A stretch of DNA of 29,506 bases. Source: a virus. The position numbers and the translations under genes were made by a program. Shown one piece after another: positions 14,948-20,354 of the stretch (position 1 is its first letter; the number at the start of each line of letters is the position of its first letter). The notes beneath the pieces are model-generated. The model ran no database searches. It had not been told where the DNA came from and saw only the letters and a program-made list of their open reading frames with translations. The stretch is taken from IMG/VR virus record IMGVR_UViG_3300031706_000027, positions 1 through 29,506 of that record; one strand, written 5' to 3'.

Positions 14948-15157
14948 ATGCAGACGATGATGGGATTAACTACTAAAAAATGGCATGACCACTATTCTGT
15001 TAGGATTACTGACTATCCTACTCTCGGATATGAGGTATTTAAGCGTAAAACCGGCTGGCATGTAGTGTCCGAGTGTACTGGGGAACCTGCCTTCTATGTC
15101 TCTATCTTCCCAACTAAGCGGCAAGCCTATAACGCAATTATTGACCACAACAACTAG
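14948..15157 (+). CDS. Hypothetical 69-aa protein, cassette gene
   Basis: AGGA abuts ATG 14948; ATG 14957 or 14960, eight to eleven bases further, may be the real start (giving MMGLTTKKW or MGLTTKKW). Product has aromatic and basic residues (KKWHDHYSVRITDYPTLGY) and a C-terminal helix resembling an alpha/beta sandwich. Not recognised. Confidence 0.6.
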   Translation: MQTMMGLTTKKWHDHYSVRITDYPTLGYEVFKRKTGWHVVSECTGEPAFYVSIFPTKRQAYNAIIDHNN

Positions 15158-15177
15158 GAGAGTCGATATTGCACTAG

Positions 15178-15200
15178 CTGGCGATCTAAAGAACACCAAC
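15178..15200 (+). other. Remnant of another cassette's 3' end
   Basis: GCTGGCGATCTAAAGAACACC after the 69-aa gene is identical to the end of the 83-aa cassette gene (its last codons, stop and spacer at 16328-16348), although no such gene is encoded here. Read as a recombination scar. Confidence 0.6.
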
Positions 15201-15214
15201 GGCCCTACGGGGCC
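15201..15214 (+). terminator. Cassette hairpin, UACG loop
   Basis: GGCCC / GGGCC stem with UACG loop, then AAAGTTATTTT. Same design as the other cassette hairpins. Confidence 0.6.
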
Positions 15215-15245
15215 AAAGTTATTTTAAAAATAAATGAAATAAGTG

Positions 15246-15274
15246 TTGACAAGGTTACCGGGTTCTATTAAAAT
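15246..15274 (+). promoter_or_regulatory. Cassette promoter 5
   Basis: TTGACA, 17-base spacer with GGTTACCGGGTTC, TAAAAT; leader ACGAGAAAGACCCTAACCAA. Confidence 0.85.
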
Positions 15275-15323
15275 AGCACCATCAAGACGAGAAAGACCCT
15301 AACCAACTAAAGAGAGAAAGATC

Positions 15324-15557
15324 ATGGAATTATTTAACAACAAGCGTGTGATGGCCAACATGAACAAAGCAATTAAAGTTATGGGTGACGCTACCGAAAC
15401 AGCGGGTGTTGAGTGGAAGCAAGGCGACCGTTTTGGAATTAAAGACCTTCTGGCCATGTGGGTTAAGTACCCGGAAGTTTTCCCCGAGCAGCTACAGGCC
15501 CAAATGCAAGAATTTTATGATTTGTTTTATGCCGAAGTTTTAAAACGAAATTCGTAA
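15324..15557 (+). CDS. Hypothetical 77-aa protein, cassette gene
   Basis: Helical protein (MELFNNKRVMANMNKAIKVM, then a WVKYPEVFPEQLQAQMQEF helix). Ribosome site AAAGAGAGAAAG. One-gene unit with promoter and hairpin. Not recognised. Confidence 0.65.
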   Translation: MELFNNKRVMANMNKAIKVMGDATETAGVEWKQGDRFGIKDLLAMWVKYPEVFPEQLQAQMQEFYDLFYAEVLKRNS

Positions 15558-15567
15558 AAACACCAAC

Positions 15568-15581
15568 GGCCCTCCGGGGCC
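15568..15581 (+). terminator. Cassette hairpin, UCCG loop
   Basis: GGCCC / GGGCC stem with UCCG loop, then AAAGTTATTTT. Confidence 0.6.
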
Positions 15582-15612
15582 AAAGTTATTTTGAAAATAA
15601 TTGAAATAAGTG

Positions 15613-15641
15613 TTGACAGGGTTACCGGGTTCTATTAAAAT
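15613..15641 (+). promoter_or_regulatory. Cassette promoter 6
   Basis: TTGACA, 17-base spacer with GGGTTACCGGGTTC, TAAAAT. Confidence 0.85.
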
Positions 15642-15690
15642 AGCACCATCAAGACGAGAAAGACCCTAACCAACTAAAGAGATAAAGATT

Positions 15691-15954
15691 ATGACTAACT
15701 TAAACGCCGCAACCCTCGCCAACATCACTGAAGCCACTGACGTAAACGACCACAACAGCGCTTTAGCTATCCTCGCCTACGCCCTTAATAACGAGTGGAT
15801 GATCACTGAAATTACCAACCTGGACAACGCACACCTCGATTTAGGTTACATGACGGAAGAAATGATGAATGACCGCCGCCTTATTGCTCGCAGCTTGATG
15901 GATTGCGCCCGCCTCGCTTATTCTAACTTTGACGAAATCGAAGCAGCATTTTAA
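15691..15954 (+). CDS. Hypothetical acidic 87-aa protein, cassette gene
   Basis: Very acidic helical protein with Asn/Asp runs (DNAHLDLGYMTEEMMNDRR) ending NFDEIEAAF. Possible DNA-mimic-like charge, but no family recognised. One-gene unit. Confidence 0.65.
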   Translation: MTNLNAATLANITEATDVNDHNSALAILAYALNNEWMITEITNLDNAHLDLGYMTEEMMNDRRLIARSLMDCARLAYSNFDEIEAAF

Positions 15955-15965
15955 AAAACACCAAC

Positions 15966-15979
15966 GGCCCTACGGGGCC
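15966..15979 (+). terminator. Cassette hairpin, UACG loop
   Basis: GGCCC / GGGCC stem with UACG loop, then AAAGTTATTTT. Confidence 0.6.
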
Positions 15980-16010
15980 AAAGTTATTTTGAAAATAATT
16001 GAAATAAGTG

Positions 16011-16039
16011 TTGACAGGGTTACCGGGTTCTATTAAAAT
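16011..16039 (+). promoter_or_regulatory. Cassette promoter 7
   Basis: TTGACA, 17-base spacer with GGGTTACCGGGTTC, TAAAAT. Confidence 0.85.
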
Positions 16040-16088
16040 AGCACCATCAAGACGAGAAAGACCCTAACCAACTAAAGAGAGAAAGATT

Positions 16089-16340
16089 ATGACTAACGCA
16101 ACCTTCGCAATCTGGCTTAACAAATTACTTGACGAAAAATCTTTTGACACTGAAATGACTTTTGATGTTGAAGGCCCGAGCGGCGTAAACATGATGAACT
16201 ATGATGTAGTTTTGAACGCTATTATGGGCGCAAGCTTAGAAGAAAAAGCTGGAATTAAAAATGTACTGGTTCAGATTGATTTTAAAAATGGCGACATCGG
16301 CCACTATTTCCGCCACCTAGCTCAGGCGCTGGCGATCTAA
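16089..16340 (+). CDS. Hypothetical 83-aa protein, cassette gene
   Basis: Acidic alpha/beta protein starting MTNATFAIWLNKLLDEKSFD and ending HYFRHLAQALAI. The first codons (MTN) and leader resemble those of the 65-aa and 87-aa cassettes. Its 3' end is duplicated as a remnant near 15178. Unknown function. Confidence 0.65.
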   Translation: MTNATFAIWLNKLLDEKSFDTEMTFDVEGPSGVNMMNYDVVLNAIMGASLEEKAGIKNVLVQIDFKNGDIGHYFRHLAQALAI

Positions 16341-16351
16341 AGAACACCAAC

Positions 16352-16365
16352 GGCCCTCCGGGGCC
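16352..16365 (+). terminator. Cassette hairpin, UCCG loop
   Basis: GGCCC / GGGCC stem with UCCG loop, then AAAGTTATTTT. Confidence 0.6.
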
Positions 16366-16396
16366 AAAGTTATTTTGAAAATAATTGAAATAAGTG

Positions 16397-16425
16397 TTGA
16401 CAGGGTTACCGGGTTCTATTAAAAT
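16397..16425 (+). promoter_or_regulatory. Cassette promoter 8
   Basis: TTGACA, 17-base spacer with GGGTTACCGGGTTC, TAAAAT. Confidence 0.85.
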
Positions 16426-16474
16426 AGCACCATCAAGACGAGAAAGACCCTAATCAACTAAAGAGATAAAGATT

Positions 16475-16681
16475 ATGAACACTAAGCAAATCGAAACACT
16501 AAAAGCAGCATGGGCCGGATTTCAAAGCACTGAAATGTCACAAATCACAAAAGCTTACAACTTCATTAAAAGCCTTCCACAAGCTTGGATCATAGTAGTA
16601 AGCGAAGCCGAAATTGATTTCCTAAGTGACGTCGCAATTGAAGCAATCAACGAAATGAAAGAAGATGGGGAGTGGTTGTAA
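16475..16681 (+). CDS. Hypothetical acidic 68-aa protein, cassette gene
   Basis: Helical, acidic C-terminus (EAINEMKEDGEWL). First of two genes behind promoter 8. Its end contains GGGGAG, which serves as the ribosome site of the next gene. Not recognised. Confidence 0.65.
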   Translation: MNTKQIETLKAAWAGFQSTEMSQITKAYNFIKSLPQAWIIVVSEAEIDFLSDVAIEAINEMKEDGEWL

Positions 16682-16682
16682 A

Positions 16683-16886
16683 ATGCACGGAATACGCGAA
16701 GCAATCATCCGAGACCTATCAGACAGCGATCTAAACGAATTGCTGACTGATCTGGATGTATCCCCCTACGATTACCATGAAGCCCGCAAAGAGTCCGACA
16801 GGCGCTCTCAGGCTCCCCCAGGAATTAAGACGGCAAAATCCCGCTTTTCTTATGCAACTAACACTTTAACCGGAAAAGATTTTTAA
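16683..16886 (+). CDS. Hypothetical 67-aa protein
   Basis: ATG 16683 chosen, one base after the upstream stop, with GGGGAG about ten bases before; a longer start at 16665 lies inside the upstream gene. Starts MHGIREAIIRDLSDSDLNEL with an acidic helical half, then a basic SDRRSQAPPGIKTAKSR stretch. Unknown function. Confidence 0.6.
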   Translation: MHGIREAIIRDLSDSDLNELLTDLDVSPYDYHEARKESDRRSQAPPGIKTAKSRFSYATNTLTGKDF

Positions 16887-16894
16887 TTTAGGGG

Positions 16895-16923
16895 TTGACA
16901 ATGTTACCCGGTGCCCCCATAAT
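16895..16923 (+). promoter_or_regulatory. Sigma70-type promoter for the RNA polymerase gene
   Basis: TTGACA, 17-base spacer with TGTTACCCGGTGCCCC, CATAAT. The element is ACCCGGT instead of ACCGGGT, that is, the centre base of an odd palindrome is flipped. It drives the 46-aa protein and the phage RNA polymerase, so it sets the timing of the late programme. Confidence 0.85.
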
Positions 16924-16973
16924 AGTAGCAGCGAGAAAAATTTCCAAAAAAAAAAACTACAGAGAGAAAAACC

Positions 16974-17114
16974 ATGAATAATGTAAAAATTGAAGAAACC
17001 CGTGATCTACCCCTTGCGGCGATACGTACACCAACCCGTTACAAGAAGTGTAAGGATGTACGCAAGACCTTGAGAGCGCAGAAATCAGCCTCTCGCAAGC
17101 TCTACACCCGATAG
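16974..17114 (+). CDS. Basic 46-aa protein upstream of RNA polymerase
   Basis: ATG 16974 after GAGAGAAAAACC. Starts MNNVKIEETRDLPLAAIR; residues about 18-46 are very rich in Lys/Arg (YKKCKDVRKTLRAQKSASRK). Could bind nucleic acid or host RNA polymerase. First gene of the RNA polymerase transcript; no family recognised. Confidence 0.55.
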   Translation: MNNVKIEETRDLPLAAIRTPTRYKKCKDVRKTLRAQKSASRKLYTR

Positions 17115-17142
17115 ACCTAAACCAAATCAAAAGGGCTATACT

Positions 17143-19272
17143 ATGAAAAACGTAATGGACGAATTGCTTGAAGTGATCGAGGCTACCGACTACAAAAGCC
17201 GGGGTTACCGATGCTTCACGAGAAAGCTAGTATTTGCCGCTATTAAAGAAGAGCTACTCGAAGACATACTAGAGAAGCTGTTTTCGGTGCTGGTTAGCTC
17301 CGATATCGCCGAAGTGCCCGCTACTGCGATGGCCCGCAGGCTCACTACACGGATGGCGAATGGCTTAGGCGTGGACCTTGTGGGCACGAAGGGCATCATT
17401 AAGACGGGTATAGAAATTCTGGATTGGTTCGCGAAGGTCGGAGTGGTGAAGGCTATTAAACGCGAGCAGATCGAGGAAAAAGGGAATAAGCTGGTTAAGA
17501 AAGAAAGCTGGTTTATTGAAATACTTGTGGAAACCGAGGGAACCGAAAAGGATATATACTGCGACCCTCGTAAACCCTTCAGACCTTGGACAACGCCAAC
17601 CCGCTTTGAAAAGGGGATTTTGGTGCCATTGGTTAAACGTGCGGATCAAGTGAATATGCTGCACCACTACACCCTTGAGCAAATTCCGCTAATGTATAGG
17701 GCAATCAACCGCCTCGGCGCTACAGCGTGGGAAATCAACGGTGACTTGCTGGCATACGCTAACATTATCGACGAAACTAACTCACCATTAGGGGCACTCT
17801 CGACCCCTGAGAGCCTTAGCGCCGCTTACCGTGCCCTAGGTAACGAAAAGGCATCAAAGTCCCGTAGGAAGGCAGCAGCGAAGACTATTGGCCTACATGA
17901 AAAGCGTAGCGTCTTTAACACTATCCACGATTTAGCCATTGAGTACCTCGGCCACGAATTGCATTTTACGCACAACTTTTGTGGAAGGGGTCGACAGTAC
18001 GCTTTAGCGCCTCACCTAAGCCCGCAGGGTGCCGATATCGCCAAGGCGTTGTTAGTGCTCAAAGATAAGGTGCCACTAGTACAAACTGATTTTTGGATAC
18101 ACTTGGCAAACTGCGCTGGCGAAGACAAGCTAACTTTTGATGATCGGGTTAAATGGGTCGATGATAACATTGAGACCTTGAGAGCCATTGGTAGTGATCC
18201 TGTAGGTAACTATGATCTTATTGAGTGCCTAGGGGTTCACCGTGAAAAGAAGACGTATTATCAGTTTATTGCTTGCTGTCAGGATCTGGCAAAGTACCTA
18301 GCGTATGACGGCGTTTTTCTTACTGGGATCATGTTGGGCCTCGATAGCACTTCCTCGGGTAACCAAATCCTGGCAATGATCGCCAAGGATGACGAGGTTG
18401 CAGAGTACGTCAATATATCAGCTACTCCAGACGGTAAACCTGGCGACCTCTATAGGTACGTTGGTAAGTTTGTGCAGCAAGGTTTAAAAGGTCTTACACT
18501 CGACAGCATCCCTTTGAAGCTTCAGCAATACGCCAACCTTGACGCTATCGCCGATTTGGCTAATCTCCCCGAAGGCCACAAAGGGTTTCGCAAGATCACA
18601 AAGCGCATTTGCATGGTATTACCGTACAGCGGTACACGATACGGGTCAGGCGAGATTACTAAAACCGACCAAATGGATCACGGGATACCCGAGATGGAGG
18701 CGTTAAACTTTGCTGATTGTTCTGTGGTGGGTGGCTTAATCTATGATAAGTGCGTAGAGTCTGCAAAGAAGTCTATGGGGATACTGGCGTATCTTAGGGA
18801 CGGTGTGGACTTTGCGGAAGAGGGGCCAATGCTTTCTTGGGTGATCCCCCAGACTAACTTCAGAGCCTTTCAGGTTAAAGAAAAGACATACGAGGAGACA
18901 ATTACTGGCGTTATAGGCGGGGAGGCACTAGGGCTAAAGGTACACATTCCAACAGGCGAGCCAAACAAAGCAGGCCACAAAAACAGTATTGCACCGGGCA
19001 TTGTGCATAGTTTAGATGCGGCCATGCTTACTATGATAGTCAATGGGATACCCGAGGAGCTACCAGTTGCAGCCATACACGATCAATTCTGTGTGCCTAT
19101 GGGTCACATGGCAGAACTAGTCAACTCAGCGAGGGACGCGTATGCCGCGGTTGCTTGCAGAGATAACTTCGAAACCCTTTGTGAATCGGCGTTTAACGTG
19201 AAGCGCCCATTACCACCCTCAGGCCGTTGGGATGTGTCGGAGCTGGCAAGCACTGATTACTTTATCTGCTAA
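17143..19272 (+). CDS. Single-subunit DNA-dependent RNA polymerase, T7-like, compact
   Basis: 709 aa (T7 RNAP is 883). Transcribes the phage middle and late genes from its own promoters. Motif A LGLDSTSSGNQ (Asp401 = T7 Asp537); motif B ITKRICMVLPYSGTRYG (Lys487 = Lys631, Tyr495 = Tyr639); motif C IHDQF (His646, Asp647 = Asp812). Upstream, GRGRQYALAPHLSPQGAD matches the T7 region around Arg423-425. The end, STDYFIC, parallels the T7 ESDFAFA foot. About 136 residues fewer precede motif A, so the N-terminal promoter-binding domain is much reduced; 38 fewer follow. Ribosome site AAAGGGC before ATG 17143. All catalytic residues present. Confidence 0.93.
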   Translation: MKNVMDELLEVIEATDYKSRGYRCFTRKLVFAAIKEELLEDILEKLFSVLVSSDIAEVPATAMARRLTTRMANGLGVDLVGTKGIIKTGIEILDWFAKVGVVKAIKREQIEEKGNKLVKKESWFIEILVETEGTEKDIYCDPRKPFRPWTTPTRFEKGILVPLVKRADQVNMLHHYTLEQIPLMYRAINRLGATAWEINGDLLAYANIIDETNSPLGALSTPESLSAAYRALGNEKASKSRRKAAAKTIGLHEKRSVFNTIHDLAIEYLGHELHFTHNFCGRGRQYALAPHLSPQGADIAKALLVLKDKVPLVQTDFWIHLANCAGEDKLTFDDRVKWVDDNIETLRAIGSDPVGNYDLIECLGVHREKKTYYQFIACCQDLAKYLAYDGVFLTGIMLGLDSTSSGNQILAMIAKDDEVAEYVNISATPDGKPGDLYRYVGKFVQQGLKGLTLDSIPLKLQQYANLDAIADLANLPEGHKGFRKITKRICMVLPYSGTRYGSGEITKTDQMDHGIPEMEALNFADCSVVGGLIYDKCVESAKKSMGILAYLRDGVDFAEEGPMLSWVIPQTNFRAFQVKEKTYEETITGVIGGEALGLKVHIPTGEPNKAGHKNSIAPGIVHSLDAAMLTMIVNGIPEELPVAAIHDQFCVPMGHMAELVNSARDAYAAVACRDNFETLCESAFNVKRPLPPSGRWDVSELASTDYFIC

Positions 19273-19293
19273 CCCTACAGCTACCACTATTAT

Positions 19294-19312
19294 GGCCCTT
19301 CGGGGTCTTTTT
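19294..19312 (+). terminator. Terminator after RNA polymerase gene
   Basis: GGCCC / GGGTC stem (one G-U) with UUCG tetraloop and TTTTT tail. Confidence 0.8.
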
Positions 19313-19331
19313 CGTTATATTTAGCTCAAAA

Positions 19332-19357
19332 AGTTAAAACTACCCATTATAGAAGAG
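19332..19357 (+). promoter_or_regulatory. Phage RNA polymerase promoter A
   Basis: TAAAACTACCCATTATA (-17 to -1) followed by GAAGAGA (+1 = G19352). 13 of 17 positions equal the T7 consensus TAATACGACTCACTATA, and the initial GAAGAG equals that of SP6. Transcript would run into the hairpin at 19421-19447. Confidence 0.8.
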
Positions 19358-19465
19358 ACATAATCACTGGTCGCCGTAGAATACGGTTTCTAAAGTAAAT
19401 CCAAATTATGACCTTTCTACCACCCCAGAGTTACGGCTCTGTGGGTGTTCTTCGGGATTTTAAGG
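19352..19465 (+). ncRNA. Putative short leader RNA from promoter A
   Basis: About 100 bases from G19352, with hairpin CCGTA-GAA-TACGG (19374-19386) and hairpin CACCCCAGAG / CTCTG(T)GGGTG (19421-19447, one bulge). CATAAT 19359-19364 can pair with ATTATG 19405-19410. Ends near TTCGGGATTTT, just before promoter B. No ORF; a small RNA product is inferred, not shown. Confidence 0.4.
19421..19465 (+). terminator. Terminator-like hairpin before promoter B
   Basis: Ten paired bases with a single bulged T and a TTACGG loop, then TTCTTCGGGATTTT. The T tract is weak, so partial read-through is likely. Confidence 0.5.
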
Positions 19466-19471
19466 CTTAAA

Positions 19472-19497
19472 AGTTAAAACTACCCATTATAGAGAAG
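19472..19497 (+). promoter_or_regulatory. Phage RNA polymerase promoter B
   Basis: Same 17-base core as promoter A, TAAAACTACCCATTATA, with GAGAAG after it (+1 = G19492). Expected to drive the ribozyme-containing leader and the late operon. Confidence 0.8.
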
Positions 19498-19531
19498 AAT
19501 AGTCCCGACAAGGATAAGTCCTACTTTGTAG

Positions 19532-19638
19532 GCAAGCGCAAATCACTGATGAGAATCGGCGCTATATAAGTAAGATTCGAAACCCCCTACCTCTCACTTT
19601 AAGTGGTAGTAGCTGGGGTATGGTTTTTAGTGGTTTGC
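19532..19638 (+). ncRNA. Type I hammerhead self-cleaving ribozyme
   Basis: All core positions are present: CUGAUGA 19546-19552, stem II GAATC 19553-19557 with GATTC 19574-19578 (canonical G10.1-C11.1), GAAA 19579-19582, then U16.1 T19619 and H17 A19620 (GUA cleavage triplet). Stem III is closed: ACCCC 19582-19586 with GGGGT 19615-19619, then CTACC 19587-19591 with GGTAG 19605-19609. Stem I is open: AAATCA 19540-19545 with TGGTTT 19621-19626 (one G-U), an internal loop of 2/6 bases, then GCAAGC 19532-19537 with GTTTGC 19633-19638. The 16-base loop II and the internal loop in stem I could make the tertiary contact that fast natural hammerheads need. Cleavage is predicted between 19620 and 19621, 129 nt from the start at promoter B. 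Confidence 0.85.
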
Positions 19639-19639
19639 A

Positions 19640-19936
19640 CTAAGAGACAGACGAATAACCGGAGTAATCATATAATACCGGTTAGCCATAAGATGTGGCC
19701 TTATATGTATCCTAGGTACACGGGAGAAACAACAGTATACACGGGTGCCCTATGGGGTATCTAGGGAAGGTCTGTCTCTTAGGGAAACCACCTAAGATTA
19801 CATAAGTATACTAAGGTACAACCTACAACGACTAACAAAGAAATAGAAGTAGTAGTTGATAGAGTATCTTAGGTATACTTAGGTACAAGTTAAGGGCAGT
19901 GTCCCTAATAGATTTTGAAGATTATCTACCCTTAAA
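19640..19936 (+). ncRNA. Highly structured RNA directly after the ribozyme
   Basis: A perfect 13-bp stem, CTAAGAGACAGAC 19640-19652 with GTCTGTCTCTTAG 19770-19782, starts two bases after ribozyme stem I and encloses sub-stems TAACCGG 19656-19662 / CCGGTTA 19678-19684, GCCA 19685-19688 / TGGC 19696-19699, and CCTAG 19711-19715 / CTAGG 19761-19765. A second arm pairs AAGTATACTAAG 19804-19815 with CTTA 19868-19871 plus GTATACTT 19873-19880 (one bulged G). A third pairs TTAAGGG 19890-19896 with CCCTTAA 19929-19935, enclosing TAGAT / ATCTA. No ORF. Long, ornate RNA; class not recognised by eye. Confidence 0.6.
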
Positions 19937-19958
19937 TAAAAGATAATTGAAATAAGTG

Positions 19959-19986
19959 TTGACAGGGTTACCGGGTGCGTTATAAT
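19959..19986 (+). promoter_or_regulatory. Cassette promoter 10 (isolated)
   Basis: TTGACA, 16-base spacer with GGGTTACCGGGTGC, TATAAT; leader ATTCAACGAAACAGAG as in the leftward cassettes. Perfect hexamers. Confidence 0.87.
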
Positions 19987-20019
19987 AGGCGCACATTCAA
20001 CGAAACAGAGATAAAGATT

Positions 20020-20217
20020 ATGAAAAACGTACTTTTAAATATCGTTACTGAGCAAGCCGAGCGCATGATGAGCCGCAAAGGTGTTGTTGATTATAAAGCC
20101 ATTGAAGCCCTAGTAGCTTTCCACGGAACTATGCGAAGTGCTAACGCAGAAGAGAAAGCCGCGGTGTTATGGGAGATTGGCAGCGGCTACCCTTGTAAAG
20201 TAGGTGAGCCTGTATAG
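20020..20217 (+). CDS. Hypothetical 65-aa protein, isolated cassette gene
   Basis: Start at ATG 20020; the in-frame upstream GTG at 19975 lies inside the promoter and cannot be transcribed from it. Starts MKNVLLNIVTEQAERMMSRK, helical. It has its own promoter and terminator, the same design as the array 3 kb upstream. Unknown function. Confidence 0.65.
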   Translation: MKNVLLNIVTEQAERMMSRKGVVDYKAIEALVAFHGTMRSANAEEKAAVLWEIGSGYPCKVGEPV

Positions 20218-20227
20218 CAGTGACCCC

Positions 20228-20260
20228 AGGAGGCCTCTAGGGGCTTCCTAAGCTGTTTTA
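20228..20260 (+). terminator. Terminator of the isolated cassette
   Basis: AGGAGGCC / GGCTTCCT stem (one G-U), 6-base loop, and TTTT within ten bases. Confidence 0.6.
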
Positions 20261-20279
20261 TATAGAAGGGCTAATCATG

Positions 20280-20334
20280 TATCACTTATGATATAGAGTA
20301 GCTAATATAGGCGTGTATGCGCTTATAAGTGATA
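20280..20334. repeat. 10-bp inverted repeat upstream of the packaging genes
   Basis: TATCACTTAT (20280-20289) and ATAAGTGATA (20325-20334) are perfect complements 35 bases apart in A/T-rich DNA. Could be a protein-binding site (terminase or regulator) or an RNA hairpin in the late transcript. Confidence 0.5.
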
Positions 20335-20354
20335 TTTGAAAAGGTGATTAAGTG

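Larger units (their letters stand above)
14827..16474 (+). repeat. Cassette-flank direct repeats (five copies)
   Basis: Intergenic units at about 14827-14947, 15190-15323, 15558-15690, 15955-16088 and 16341-16474 each hold, in order, a GGCCCTNCGGGGCC hairpin, AAATAAGTGTTGACA, the ACCGGGT element, the -10 box and a CACCATCAAGACGAGAAA leader. The last three are almost identical over about 130 bases. They separate unrelated small genes, so they can promote exchange by homologous recombination. Confidence 0.85.
19273..19958 (+). other. Long non-coding, structured region
   Basis: No convincing ORF with a ribosome site in nearly 690 bases. It contains, in order, a terminator, phage promoter A, a short hairpin-rich transcript, phage promoter B, a hammerhead ribozyme and about 300 bases of nested inverted repeats, ending just before the next sigma70-type promoter. 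Individual elements are listed separately. Confidence 0.8.

Noticed and set aside
14827-16474. Regular repeats suggestive of a CRISPR array
   Set aside because: Repeat units are about 130 bases, contain promoter and hairpin, and are separated by ORFs of 200-270 bases, not short spacers.
19571-19590. GATTCGAAACC resembles a tRNA T-arm
   Set aside because: No matching acceptor, D or anticodon arms. The bases are explained fully by stem II and the GAAA core of the hammerhead.
20261-20275. TATATAGAAGGG as a fourth phage RNA polymerase promoter
   Set aside because: Only the -4 to +6 part is similar; the -17 to -5 recognition part does not match the other copies.
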